A stretch of DNA of 64,000 nucleotides from assembly GCA_039621445.1 (NCBI GenBank), contig CP154956.1, positions 11,717,443 through 11,781,442 on the forward strand. The letters are read 5' to 3'. This document shows, piece after piece, positions 10,640-20,990 of the stretch (positions within the stretch are counted from its first letter, which is position 1; the number at the start of each line of letters is the position of its first letter). The translations under genes were made by a program, and so were the position numbers. The notes below the pieces were generated by a model. The model had not been told where the DNA came from, did not search any database, and saw nothing but the letters and a program-made list of their open reading frames with translations. This stretch comes from Euglena gracilis. Lineage: Eukaryota > Euglenida > Euglenophyceae > Euglenales.

Positions 10640-12172
10640 CCCGAGGCATTCTGTACAAACACACAAAGACCAATGATGGGGAATTTGTGTACCTCGGCAT
10701 GGTCCTCACGTGGCTCCCACTGGTACGCACGGAGGAAACGAAGTTCATGACCGGGATGCATTTCAGAGATTGCACATACCCAATCCGAATCAGGAGGTAC
10801 CCAGGGGCAGGGTCAATGGTCACCGACTCTCAGCGCTTGGGGGTCCTCACCGGCCAGTTCATCAGAGCACAAAGGTTGTGCTCCACGTTGCAAATGTTCA
10901 AATTTGCAGTGCAGGGCATTGCCCTGGCAGCCACCCGTCGGGGTTATTTCAGACATGAACTGGACCGCATCTGGGGCAAATTCTTTGCTGATTGGTGGAA
11001 AGCGGAAGAAATTCGGCGGGGAGCGCTGCGTTCGTGGTTCCGCAAAATGACTCGTGTGGTCAGGCTGCAAGTGCAGAAGGAGGGTCCGGAGCACAGCAAA
11101 GTTGCACCATTTGCAAAGAAACTCTGCCGGTTTGGAAGCGGGTGTTTGTACCGAGACGTTGGGTGCCTATTCCAGCACAAGGTCCCAGTCCACCAGCACC
11201 CGGCATGCCAACGTTGTTGTGGACAAAACGGGGAAGTAGTCAGGAAAAACCAAGCAACCCTGTGGTTAACAGCCCCGGATGGGTCGTGTCTGTTCCATTG
11301 CGCCGCCATGTCTAACGAGGGCACTGTGACATTGGAACTGCGCCGCAAAGTGGCAGCTTACGTCAGGGAGGAATGGGATACGGAGATGCCTGGTTTGGGA
11401 ATGTCTGTGGGACAGATCCTGACAACCCTGGGCTGGGACAAGGAGGGATACCTGGCTTCAGTGGTCAGCCATATCCATTGGGCTGAAGAACCGGAGCTGG
11501 CTTTGTTGCCTTCTGTCTTGAAATTCATAGTGCGGGTGTTTCTGGGCCATGGTGACCATTGGCAAGAGTGTATGCAATATGGCTCCACGGGTCCCCTCAG
11601 GCGGGTGGTGTTCCACCAAAACAGGGGACATTATGACGCGATCCTGATGGATGGAAGCCCGGATCCAGAGAGAAGCCACCACACAACCCACTGGAAGGTG
11701 AGGAAACCGCTGCTTGTGGTGCCAACCAGGGCTGAGAACAAAGCCGAAGCTTACCAGATAGCTGCGCAGAAGCGCAGAGCAAAGATCAGGAGGGAGAAAG
11801 TTGAAGCGAGTCGCCAGGGCAGTGTTTCCATTGATGACGACGTGGAGATGTTGATGAGTTTTGCAGCCGATTTTTGCCCCCCTGAACAGAGCGAAGCTGT
11901 GACACGAGTGTTGAGTGCAGCAACTCTATGGCAAGCCTTGGGGGTCCAGGAAAACACACCCAGCCAGGATTGCACGGCAGTCTACAAGAGGATCAGCCTT
12001 CTGATCCACCCGGATAAATGTTCCCACCCAAAAAGCAAAGAGGCTTTTCAGAAGCTGGGAGATGCAAAGGATTGGGTGGATGACAGAGAAGCGTGGTACA
12101 CAAATTACCAGCACAGGGAGGCGTCCGACCGACTGGCAAGGTGTTGGGCACTCTGGTTTGCCGGAGGCGGGC
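10640..12172 (+). pseudogene. RT tail, CCCH finger, OTU-type protease and J domain
   Basis: Frame 1 resumes within the RT at GEFVYLGMVLTW, followed by YPIRIRRYPGAGSMVTDSQR and a thumb-like helical part ending WGKFFADWW. A CCCH finger lies at 11125-11178 (C-x5-C-x6-C-x3-H). An OTU-like cysteine protease follows: DGSCLFHCA at 11278-11304 holds the Asp and Cys of the catalytic motif, and HYDAI at 11629 supplies the histidine. A J domain with HPDK at 12007-12018 closes the piece (about 11925-12096). OTU enzymes remove ubiquitin and J domains recruit Hsp70 (family knowledge). Their fusion behind an RT is unusual. The reading frame continues, in frame, at 14385 once the insertion and one duplicated copy are disregarded. 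Confidence 0.8.
12163..12172. repeat. 10-bp target-site duplication, left
   Basis: GGAGGCGGGC also occurs at 14375-14384, directly outside the two 12-bp inverted ends of the 2.2-kb insertion. Confidence 0.85.
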
Positions 12173-12188
12173 AAGCACCTATAGTCAA

Positions 12189-12330
12189 AATGGCCGAAAA
12201 TGGCCGAAAATGGCCGAAAATGGCCGAAAATGGCCGAAAATGAAATTTTGGGCTCTATAGGTGGGGGTCCCGAAAATGGCCGAAAATGGCCGAAAATGGC
12301 CGAAAATGGCCGAAAATGGCCGAAAATGAG
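12189..12330. repeat. Tandem ATGGCCGAAA repeat, left end of the 2.2-kb element
   Basis: Five and then six copies of the 10-base unit, split by GGGCTCTATAGGTGGGGGTC. The same unit forms the array at 14270-14346. Confidence 0.95.
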
Positions 12331-12926
12331 AAAAAAATCATTGCAAAAATTTTCGAGTTTTTTTTTGCCCAACAGCTTTGCCCAACGCCTGAGGGGCGAT
12401 TTCCAGTGCGACTGATTCTTGTCTCTGTGCAGCCTCTGTTCTCCTGCCATTATGCCTGGCACTGCAACACATGCTGCTCAAAGAACCACCTCCGAAAAGG
12501 TTATTTGGGCTTTGATGACATTTCAGAAAATTTTGGCGACAAGGACGATGCTGGCATTTTTTTTGTATTTTTTGAAGAATAAAACCCATTTTTGGGATAA
12601 TTTCTCCACAAATCTCCAGTATTACGCCCATTTTGGCCATTTTTGGATCAATTTTTGCTGATTTTGGGGTATTTTGCACTGATTTGGCAAATATTGTGCT
12701 AAGTTGGGTCAATATGAGCTCATTTATGACATTTCCGGCCATTTTGCGCCATTTTGGTGATTTGGGTTATTTTTCACTTTTTTTTGTGGACATTGTTGGC
12801 GTTTTTGGGCAATTTTTGGTTATTTCAAGCCGTTTTAGGTCATTTTGTGTGCTTTTGGGGACTTTTTGTGACAATTCTGGGCTTTTTGTGGTCATTTTTT
12901 GGGTTTTTGCGGTAGGTTGGGAGCCA

Positions 12927-14027
12927 ATGGATGAAGACATTAGGCAAGACACAAATATTGGACAAGACGAATTGAATGGAGATATTGGACAAGATGCAAT
13001 GATTGCAGATATTGGACAAGATGCAATGGATTACCACCTGTCGGAGCCCGCATTTACGTCCGCTACGTTCCTGGTCGGTCCTCTTCCCCGTCCCACTCCC
13101 ACTCCCGGGCCCACATTCCCTGCCCCTGGACTGGCAACCACCCCCACAGCTCTCCGGGGCCCCACCGCCCCTCGCTCTCTCGGTAGCCCCACCCCAAGAA
13201 GACCAAGGACCCGAAGCCCGAAACCCGAAGCCATGAAACCCATTAGATCCTCCTGCACTGGGAGTGCGCAGCGCACCCTCTCTGTTTCTCCCGATGCCTC
13301 TGCCCCTCTTCTCCCTTCTCCAACCACCCCCTCCCTACACACGCTGCTCGACACTCTACACATCATTCAGGAGCAGCTCGACGGCTTGCGGCTGACCATC
13401 TATGCAGCTGCTGATCCCGAGCAAGGACATCAACGCCATTCTCGGGACCCATCTGAGGGTCCAAACCGCCAGCGGCGGAGTCGTTCATCGCGGCAGAGGA
13501 AGCCAAGCAGTCCGCCTCCCGCCCACATACACCCCACCAGCTCATCGCCCTCGCGGTGCAGTTGCCGCCACCATCGTCAGCATCGTAGCAGCTGGTGCAG
13601 CCCAAGCAACGCCAACAACGCCAACAAGGAGGCCCATGCCGCGCGGAGCAACAGGTGTCCCGAACCCCGGCTCATTCGGGCTGGTATCCCGAGCCCCGCA
13701 GGCCCGGCCGGTTGCGGGTGGGCGAGCATCCCGTGCGGAGCCTCTCCCCAAACCCGGCCAGGTGCCCTCCCTCTCCTCCCCTCCTCCCTGCCCTCCCATT
13801 CCCCCGGTCCTCTCCAACAGAAAAAATGGATGCAGATACTGAACAAGATGCAGATGCTGGACAAGATGTATATGCTGCAGAAATTGGGCAATTGGGTGAG
13901 CGCATTTGATGTCAATATTTCAACATTATGTGCTGATCACATGTTTGCTTGCTTTTGCTCTGAGCTCAAGCCGAGCGCACTTTCTTCCAACTTCGCCACA
14001 TCCAGACGGATGATCATCTCATCATGA
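12927..14027 (+). CDS. Open frame of about 366 residues inside the 2.2-kb element, uncertain
   Basis: From the ATG at 12927 the frame gives MDEDIRQDTNIGQDELNGDI, two IADIGQDAM-type repeats, a proline/serine-rich middle, then HTLLDTLHIIQEQLDGLRLT (about 13340-13400) and an Arg/Ser-rich part. The bases at 12927-13030 and 13826-13890 share repeated GGACAAGATGC. The same DNA has other long open frames, as GC-rich sequence often does. I do not recognise a transposase, gag or host family. It may be a captured gene fragment or an unrelated accessory protein. Confidence 0.3.
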   Translation: MDEDIRQDTNIGQDELNGDIGQDAMIADIGQDAMDYHLSEPAFTSATFLVGPLPRPTPTPGPTFPAPGLATTPTALRGPTAPRSLGSPTPRRPRTRSPKPEAMKPIRSSCTGSAQRTLSVSPDASAPLLPSPTTPSLHTLLDTLHIIQEQLDGLRLTIYAAADPEQGHQRHSRDPSEGPNRQRRSRSSRQRKPSSPPPAHIHPTSSSPSRCSCRHHRQHRSSWCSPSNANNANKEAHAARSNRCPEPRLIRAGIPSPAGPAGCGWASIPCGASPQTRPGALPLLPSSLPSHSPGPLQQKKWMQILNKMQMLDKMYMLQKLGNWVSAFDVNISTLCADHMFACFCSELKPSALSSNFATSRRMIISS

Positions 14028-14269
14028 CAGATGAAATTTAACATCAAGGCTTCTTTGAAGTGATGGATTTATGCCATTTAGATTTTTCACGATATTGCAA
14101 CCAATTTCTTTTGACCTCTTTAATCCCTGAGCACCCATTCCAAACGGACCTCTTTGGATGTGTTGGCTTGATTTGTTGCTCACAACTACTTTCACGTTGC
14201 ATGAATGATCAAATGCATTGTTGGTATGAAAGGATTTTAAGGTAATTTTACCCCCCACCTATAGGAAAA

Positions 14270-14346
14270 AATGGCCGAAAATGGCCGAAAATGGCCGAAA
14301 ATGGCCGAAAATGGCCGAAAATGGCCGAAAATGGCCGAAAATGGCA
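14270..14346. repeat. Tandem ATGGCCGAAA repeat, right end of the 2.2-kb element
   Basis: About eight copies in the same orientation as the left array, next to the right inverted end. Confidence 0.95.
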
Positions 14347-14374
14347 AAAATCGGGGTGTCAACTATAGGTGCTT

Positions 14375-14384
14375 GGAGGCGGGC
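14375..14384. repeat. 10-bp target-site duplication, right
   Basis: GGAGGCGGGC, second copy. Removing 12173-14384 joins the J-domain frame to LNILQVEEDLQ without a stop. Confidence 0.85.
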
Positions 14385-14770
14385 AGCTAAACATCTTGCA
14401 AGTAGAAGAAGACCTGCAACACCACTGTGGTTTGGGAGAGGAGGGCGTGTTGCGCATACAGCTGGAGGAGGAGGCCGAGTGGCAGCATGTCGGTTTGGCA
14501 TGGGCAGAAACCGAGGTACTGCTAGAGAGCAAGCCCAGGCGAAGCACACGCACCAGGACCCAACCTCAATGGTACCAGAGCGAACAAACAGAGCACAGAG
14601 AACAGAGGTGCCAGGCGAGGTCGTCAGGAAATGAGACGTTCTCTTCTGATGGGGACACAGAAATGGCAGCAGAAGAGGAGAGCCACGGCTGGAAGGAAGG
14701 GGAGCGGATAGGCGAGGCGAAAAACCCTGGTCCTCCAGTCACAGCCAAAGGGGGTCCCTGGGGACAATAA
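14385..14770 (+). pseudogene. Retroelement fragment: acidic region with an NPGP (2A-like) motif
   Basis: In the frame of the J domain, the sequence reads LNILQVEEDLQHHCGLGEEG, an acidic part, an Arg/Thr-rich part, and then RIGEAKNPGPP (NPGP coded at 14723-14734). NPGP is the core at which 2A-type peptides cause ribosomal skipping (established), but the residues before it are GEAK, not the canonical DxEx, so activity is uncertain. The frame ends at 14770. A change of one base in the AAAGGGGG run at 14748 would lead into the next open frame. The region sits between the end of one unit and the start of the next. Confidence 0.6.
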
Positions 14771-14771
14771 A

Positions 14772-15720
14772 AGGCGAGAGCCGGGGCATGCACCAAGAGC
14801 CCAACAAGCTCCTGGAGGCAGCCAGCCCCACCAGAAATGGCACCAACCCGTTCAGCAAAACAAAGCAAACAGTGCCAAAGGCTGGACCACAGTCCGAGGC
14901 ACCGGAAAATCAACTTCTACACACACTCCCCACCACCCGCCTCGCACGCGGTCGCGTCGTGACAGCGCAAGCTTGATTTTGCCACCGCAGTTTGGAGGTA
15001 ACCACACCAAAGGTGGACACACGCACACCAACACCAACACCCCCAGCAATGGCAAGGTGTGCTGGTTTGGACAGCGGTGTCTATACCCATACTGTCCGTA
15101 CCAGCACCCAGCTAACTGGTGGGGGTACACCCAAAAAATTCAGCCCACAGAGGGGGGGGCTATCCATGGGGAGGGCGGGGCAGACCGACGGGGGAACAGC
15201 GCATGTGCAAGTATGGGATGGGATGCTGGTGGAGGACCACCTCCTGCCCGTACGCCCATCCCATTGAGAACAGCAATGGGAGACAGCAACACAACAACTG
15301 GGAACCACACCAAGAGCAAAGAGCCCAGGTTGGGTCCAAGCAGCAGCAACAGCAGCAGCCCAGCAAGCAGCAGCGGAAAGCATTTCCTTCCCAGGGGGAC
15401 CCAGCGGGCTGTGGTGGTAAAAAGGGCCCACTGCAGGTGACACCGGTACCCGCCGGCACGCAGTGGAGGAGTAGGCCCCTTACCACCCCGAGCACCTCTT
15501 GGGAACGAAATCGAGCAGCAACAGAAGCAGCAGCAGCAGCAGCCAGAAAGGAGAGCCGAAAACCCAAGGGGGAGGGGAAGGGCAAGGAAAACACAAAACG
15601 GAAGTTTGAAGTCCCAGTGAATATGGGGTCGGACAATTATTGGGAGTTCCTCCGAAGAAAGGGCCAGAAGCGGAATGCAGCGCCAGGCCTTAAACCAGAC
15701 AGAAGCCAAAGTGCATCTAA
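14772..15720 (+). pseudogene. Retroelement fragment: start of the unit, two CCCH fingers
   Basis: One frame runs through QPHQKWHQPVQQNKA, a serine/histidine-rich part and PPQFGGNHTKGGHTHTNTNT to the first finger CWFGQRCLYPYCPYQH (15057-15104; C-x5-C-x4-C-x3-H). The second finger, CKYGMGCWWRTTSCPYAH, is in another frame because a G run at 15152 is two bases longer than in the left copy. The part from 15083 on duplicates 7595-8242. The fragment ends exactly at the duplication GGGGTGGGGAAGCT. Confidence 0.7.
15083..15720 (+). repeat. Right direct terminal repeat of the retroelement
   Basis: Partner of 7595-8242. Both end in GTGCATCTAA before a G run. Confidence 0.85.
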
Positions 15721-15734
15721 GGGGTGGGGAAGCT
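15721..15734. repeat. 14-bp target-site duplication, right
   Basis: GGGGTGGGGAAGCT, exact copy of 7581-7594. Confidence 0.85.
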
Positions 15735-15884
15735 GGGGCACAAAGTGCCTGGGAATTATACGCCAAACCAGCTTTTTCTGTCGTTTTTTCTTTTCTTCTT
15801 TTTTATTTTCCCATCAAACGCATTTCTTCGCATGGCATACCTTGAGGCTGCCTGTCGCCCCCCACACCGTTGCCGCCCCCGCAG

Positions 15885-16058
15885 GAGGACGCCCCACTCC
15901 ACCTGTTGGACCAGCCCAGCCCCCCGCCCTCCAGCCCCAAGGCAGAGCCCATCGCCCACACCCAGGCCCTCCACAAGGAAAAGCCGATCCGGATTCCCCC
16001 ATCGTTGTCCCGCGCGGAAATGGAGGGTCTTTTCAGGCAGAGGCAGGGGCCCTGCCAC
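15885..16058 (+). CDS. Probable exon, proline-rich linker
   Basis: A T/C-rich tract and CCGCCCCCGCAG precede GAGGACGCC. The frame reads EDAPLHLLDQPSPPPSSPKA, then AHTQALHKEKPIRIPPSLS and RAEMEGLFRQRQG. The mix of prolines with a short charged helix looks like a linker between domains. A donor could be at GAG/GGTCTT (16026) or CACG/GTTTGG (16058). No family recognised. From 16060 to 16860 I see no gene. Confidence 0.45.
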
Positions 16059-17000
16059 GTTTGGGGAAACATGGGTCTAATGGGTCACAATAGTGTTTCG
16101 GATTGTCTGGGGTCCACAATTCCCCCCTCCGGACAGCAGAGGTGTTTTAAGGTGACTGCCCCCTGGACCTACTCTGGGCCAAGGGTGGCTTGGAACTGGA
16201 TGAAAAGCGGTCGCAAACAGTATCCTTCTGTGCCTTTTTTGGAGATGTGTGGATTGATGTGTGAGAGAGGGAATTATCATGCGTTGATGTCCAGGTGCCG
16301 TCAGCTGGGTTCATGGAGATTAGAGATTTTTGTTTTTGATTAGAGATTTATTAGAGAGAGGTTTTTGGAACAATCAACTTGTGGAGGCTTTTTAACAACC
16401 TTTTTAATTACTTTGGGGGGATAGACCCAGGCGTCATTTTGATTGCAGGGTTTTTTCAATTGTCATCTGTTTCCTGAAAGGAGTTTGTCGGCTCCTTTCA
16501 GGGAGCAAATGAACAAATAAGATAAAATTTGATAGATGGACAGATAAAATTTGTGCAGCTGCCCTGAAGTGAACGATGAAATGAATTGAGCACACGTGGC
16601 CCATCAAATAGCATTGTTACTGTACCTCACTGATCGTATTTCATTGATATGCACTTCCCCCCAAATGAGAGCGAATCGATGTAACGTGATCCACAAAAAG
16701 GCGAATTGTGCAAACAGCCGGAACGACGTTTTTCAGACGCTCCATCAGAAAATTGGGGGGGAACGGTCTTGCACGGCGTTTTTCGCAAGTTTCCAGATTT
16801 CCAGTTTCCACATTTGTCTGCTCTTATGGACAGCTCGAAAACACAAGTGAATTGGGGTCGGGCCCACTTCTTACCATACAATCACCTAGTCACTGGCCGA
16901 CCCCCCCAGGGTGGGTGCCTGGTTTTTTCAGAGTGACTGACTGATTGGGATTTGGCCTGGACCCCCGGGGGATCAGTAAAAAAACCCTGTAAAGTGACCT

Positions 17001-17017
17001 GGCGCCGAAGGCGCCGG
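17001..17017. repeat. GGCGCC-GAA-GGCGCC hairpin module
   Basis: A 6-bp perfect hairpin directly followed by GGAAATTTTTTT. The same module recurs in many of the elements here (770, 6760, 19830, 20605, 37080, 50980, 52515, 57675, 60575). Here it lies in a 16880-17100 stretch bounded by C/G runs and GGGGATCAGTAAAA / GGGGGTCAGTAAAA, probably another eroded element. Confidence 0.7.
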
Positions 17018-17184
17018 AAATTTTTTTGGCCTTTTTGGAAGAGCGGAAGTGATCCCCCTCACCCCCCCCCCCGGGGGGTCAGTAAAAATTTTATGGTCCG
17101 AACCCCCGCTTGGTTCCGACCATACAATTTTTTAAATTTTACACACAATTTCATACAATTTTACATACAATTTATTTCAATTGA

Positions 17185-17241
17185 GGCCGAACTTGGCCCG
17201 TCCCAACCCCCACTGGGTTGAGATTTGGGCCAAGTTCGGCC
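17185..17241. repeat. 15-bp perfect hairpin
   Basis: GGCCGAACTTGGCCC and its exact complement, 27 bases apart, in the T-rich intron before the exon at 17311. Confidence 0.9.
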
Positions 17242-17310
17242 GCAAGCCTGGCTGAATTCCGGCCTGAATTTGGGCCCGGTTTCGGCCCAACCTCGGGGGC
17301 CTGCCGGCAG

Positions 17311-17440
17311 CTTCCCCACCCTCGACGCCCTCATCCAGACCGCGGCCCGGCCACCCGCGCCACCCGGACCACCACTGTCCGCCATGCAGACCGTCGACGA
17401 CCTCGAGGCGGAGGTCGAGGCCCTGGGGGCCCCCCTACTT
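17311..17440 (+). CDS. Probable exon, hydrophobic helix plus proline linker and acidic helix
   Basis: CCTGCCGGCAG precedes it. The frame reads FPTLDALIQTAARPPAPPGP, then SAMQTVDDLEAEVEALGAP. The GC content and the regular helix pattern argue for coding. Possible donors are the GTs in GAG/GTCGAG and further right; the end is not certain. No family recognised. Confidence 0.5.
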
Positions 17441-18364
17441 CCCTCCCCCCCCCCCCCCGTGGCAAGTCAGGGTCTCCGGGTTTGTGGGAGGGGACGATGC
17501 GGGAATGCGGTTCTCAGGTTCCCCTGCGTGGCAGCAGGAGGGCGAAGATGCCATGTGAGATGGCTTGCAACCTCCGTTGTTTTTTTTATTCTCCAACAAC
17601 TTGATCAGAATATGAACAGTGGTCATTGGTGCTGCTGCTGTTGTCATCTGTCGTCCATGTCATCGCTTTGTCGTGGCCATTTGACGAAATTAATAATAAT
17701 AGTGATTGGTTTTGTTTGGAACTTTTTCTAGCCACCTGCATCCCTAATACAGGGGCATCCAACGTTTGGTGTATCCCAGCATAAATGCCCGGGACAGTAT
17801 GGGCGCAATCGCAGCCAGTCTTCTTTTTAAATCGGAAGACCCCCCCTCCGGGAGGGGGTCTGGGGCTGGCCCCCTGGGGGGATTCCAGGCTGGGGGAAGA
17901 GTATGTGTTCAAAAACTCGCAAAGACTGACCGAAGCCATTTGCGAGATGCAAATCCACGGTGATGCGACATTTTTGCAGATGCAGATGCTCGCAACACTT
18001 GTTTACACGCATGGAGCCGATAGCGGCAACTCTGCCAAATTGCAATATAATTTGAAGAACTGCCAAAAAAAATCCCGATTTGGGAGGTTTTTTTTTACCT
18101 TGGAACAAATCCACACCCTGGCTACTGCATTCCAAGAAACGCAGCCGGAGATTCTTTGGGATTTTTTCAAATGGCCCAATTTTTGGGGGGATCCCCGCCC
18201 CCTGCTGGTCCCATGCCAGGCCAGGCAAATGGGGACCCCCCCCCTGTATCACTGACACATTCCCGCAACATTGGCGTGCTTTGGACACGAGGGGGGGAGA
18301 GCTCGCGGTTTGTTTCCTCGACTCTCACCGACCCCCCCCCCCCCCCGGGCGGCACGCAGCGCAG

Positions 18365-18481
18365 GGGGGCTGCGCCGACGGTGCTGACCGACCTGTTGGG
18401 CAGCCGCCGCCCGCCTGCCGCCCATATGGGCGAGCTGCAGACCCTGCTGGACTGGGGGCAGGGCCGGCCACCGCGCTGCGC
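18365..18481 (+). CDS. Exon: first half of a repeated domain unit
   Basis: After GCAGCGCAG the frame reads APTVLTDLLGSRRPPAAHMG, ELQTLLDWGQGRPP, ending GCGC/GTAGTG. Helix, P-P, helix, LDWG is the first-half pattern. A probable second half lies at 19254 and a C-terminal strand at 20081. An upstream AG is also possible (18359). Between 17450 and 18340 I see no convincing gene; a weak frame with RLTEAICEMQIHG at about 17920 is not supported. Confidence 0.55.
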
Positions 18482-18811
18482 GTAGTGTGTCATTTGACCC
18501 CCTGGTCCCGTGTGTGTGGGGGGGGGGTATGGGTGTCTCTGGGTGTCTGTGTGTGTATGTTTGTGTGTGTGACACCCACACATGTGCTGTGTGACATTTC
18601 CAGAACAACACCTGGCGGGGTTCATTCAAAAAGCCCTCTGCACCGTCCATTGCCCTGTCTTGGACAAGGGGGACCGGAGGGGCGAACTGTTAAAGAAATT
18701 TAACAGCCCTCACGCAGTCCAACCCCTCTGGGCGTGGGGGGGGGGGTGTCGGATATGATTGGGTTTCAGAAATTGACTGACTGGCTTTCTGAAAGTGGTT
18801 GTCACCCTCCC

Positions 18812-19210
18812 CGGGTCGGGTCGCGTCGGGTCGAGTCGGGTTGGGTTGGGTCGGGTCGGGTCAGGTTGGGTCGCGTCACATCGGGTCGGGGTCGGGTCGG
18901 GTCGGGTTGGGTTGGGTCGGGGTCGGGTCGGGTCGAGTTGGGTTGGGTCGGGTGGGGTTGGGTTGGGTCGGGTCGTGCCGGGTCGGGTCGCGCCAGGTCG
19001 GGTCGCGTCGCATTGCGTCGGGTTGGGTCGCGTTGCGTCGGGTCGGGTCGGGTCGGGTCGGGTCGGGTCGGGTCGAGTCGGGTCACGCCGGGTCTGGTCG
19101 CGTCGGGTCGGGTCGGGTCTGGTCGCGTCGGGTCGGGTCGGGTCGGGTCTGGTCGCGTCGGGTCGGGTCGCGTCGGGTCTGGTCGCGTCGGGTCGGGTCG
19201 GGTCGGGCTG
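18812..19210. repeat. TCGGG/TTGGG minisatellite
   Basis: About 400 bp of pentamers GGTCG, GGTTG and GCGTC. Open in all frames on both strands, so the apparent Arg/Val/Gly and Asp/Pro/Thr proteins are artefacts. Confidence 0.95.
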
Positions 19211-19253
19211 CAATCTGGTCCAGGCTCATCCCAGGACCGGCCCTGGTCACAAG

Positions 19254-19350
19254 GTGCGGTACGGGCCCAGGCTGGGGCTGCTGGCCTCGTTCGTCACCCG
19301 CCAGACCCGCCAAGCGCCGCCTGCTCGGCCCCCGGTGGCCTCCCTGGAGG
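19254..19350 (+). CDS. Probable exon: RYGPRLGLLASFV segment of a domain unit
   Basis: The frame after CACAAG reads VRYGPRLGLLASFVTRQTRQ and goes on to ASLEEVGARL. RY..LG.L..F matches the second half-unit pattern RYRHLGVLETF at 35368. Phase with 18365-18481 does not match, so one border is wrong or an exon is missing. It lies directly after the TCGGG minisatellite. Confidence 0.45.
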
Positions 19351-19576
19351 AGGTGGGCGCCCGGTTGTAAAAATGTGCAGTTGACACCAGAGGGTGCGTG
19401 TCAGCGACACGCTGTGCCAACACAACAAGACTTCATTGAAAAACGCCAGGTATGGTCTGTGGAATGCTGTTGACACTGGGGTGGGTGACGACATGCTGTG
19501 CCTTGGATGGGGAGGGGCGCTGAGGTGCGTTTCCGCTCACAATTTCCCGACTTGAGTGCGAGATGGACAACTACGG

Positions 19577-19578
<2 letters not shown>

Positions 19579-19663
<85 letters not shown>
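19579..19663. repeat. CA microsatellite
   Basis: About 42 CA units, directly left of the inverted arm that begins GGCACACACAC. The mirror-image TG array lies at 20787. Confidence 0.95.
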
Positions 19664-20900
<1,237 letters not shown>

Positions 20901-20990
20901 GATGACTCAGACTCTGGAACCTGTGCTGGTTGCTTGTATGGTTTCCGGCCGAGCGCCTCCATGCCCATCCCCATCCCCCCAAACGTTGAG

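Larger units (their letters stand above)
12173..14374. mobile_element. 2.2-kb TIR element inserted in the retroelement
   Basis: The ends are AAGCACCTATAG (12173-12184) and its exact complement CTATAGGTGCTT (14363-14374), flanked by the 10-bp duplication. Both subterminal regions carry tandem ATGGCCGAAA repeats in the same orientation. A further copy of CTATAGGTG lies inside at 12255-12263, so the left end may be compound. A duplication of 9-11 bp is typical of Mutator-like elements (family knowledge). The centre is GC-rich like the host exons and may be captured host DNA. No transposase motif recognised. Confidence 0.8.
7595..15720 (+). mobile_element. Decayed retroelement (RT, CCCH fingers, OTU protease, J domain), terminally redundant
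   Basis: The element is bounded by the 14-bp duplication and by direct terminal repeats 7595-8242 and 15083-15720. Without the later insertion (12173-14374) it is about 5.9 kb, of which about 640 bp is repeated, so one unit is about 5.3 kb. Reading order is second half of a CCCH finger, CCCH finger, glutamine-rich region, RT, CCCH, OTU, J domain, acidic region with NPGP motif, then the start of the unit again including the missing half finger. This is a circular permutation with redundancy. The Penelope class is known for partly tandem copies with such pseudo-LTRs, and the RT fits that class loosely. Frame breaks near 8.6, 9.0, 10.6, 14.75 and 15.15 kb show that the copy is dead. Confidence 0.8.

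Noticed and set aside
7595-15720. Classical LTR retrotransposon
   Set aside because: Terminal repeats are coding, do not begin TG or end CA, and the target duplication is 14 bp, not 4-6 bp.
18734-19473. Arg/Val/Gly-rich and Asp/Pro/Thr-rich frames on both strands
   Set aside because: Produced by the TCGGG pentamer array, open in every frame.
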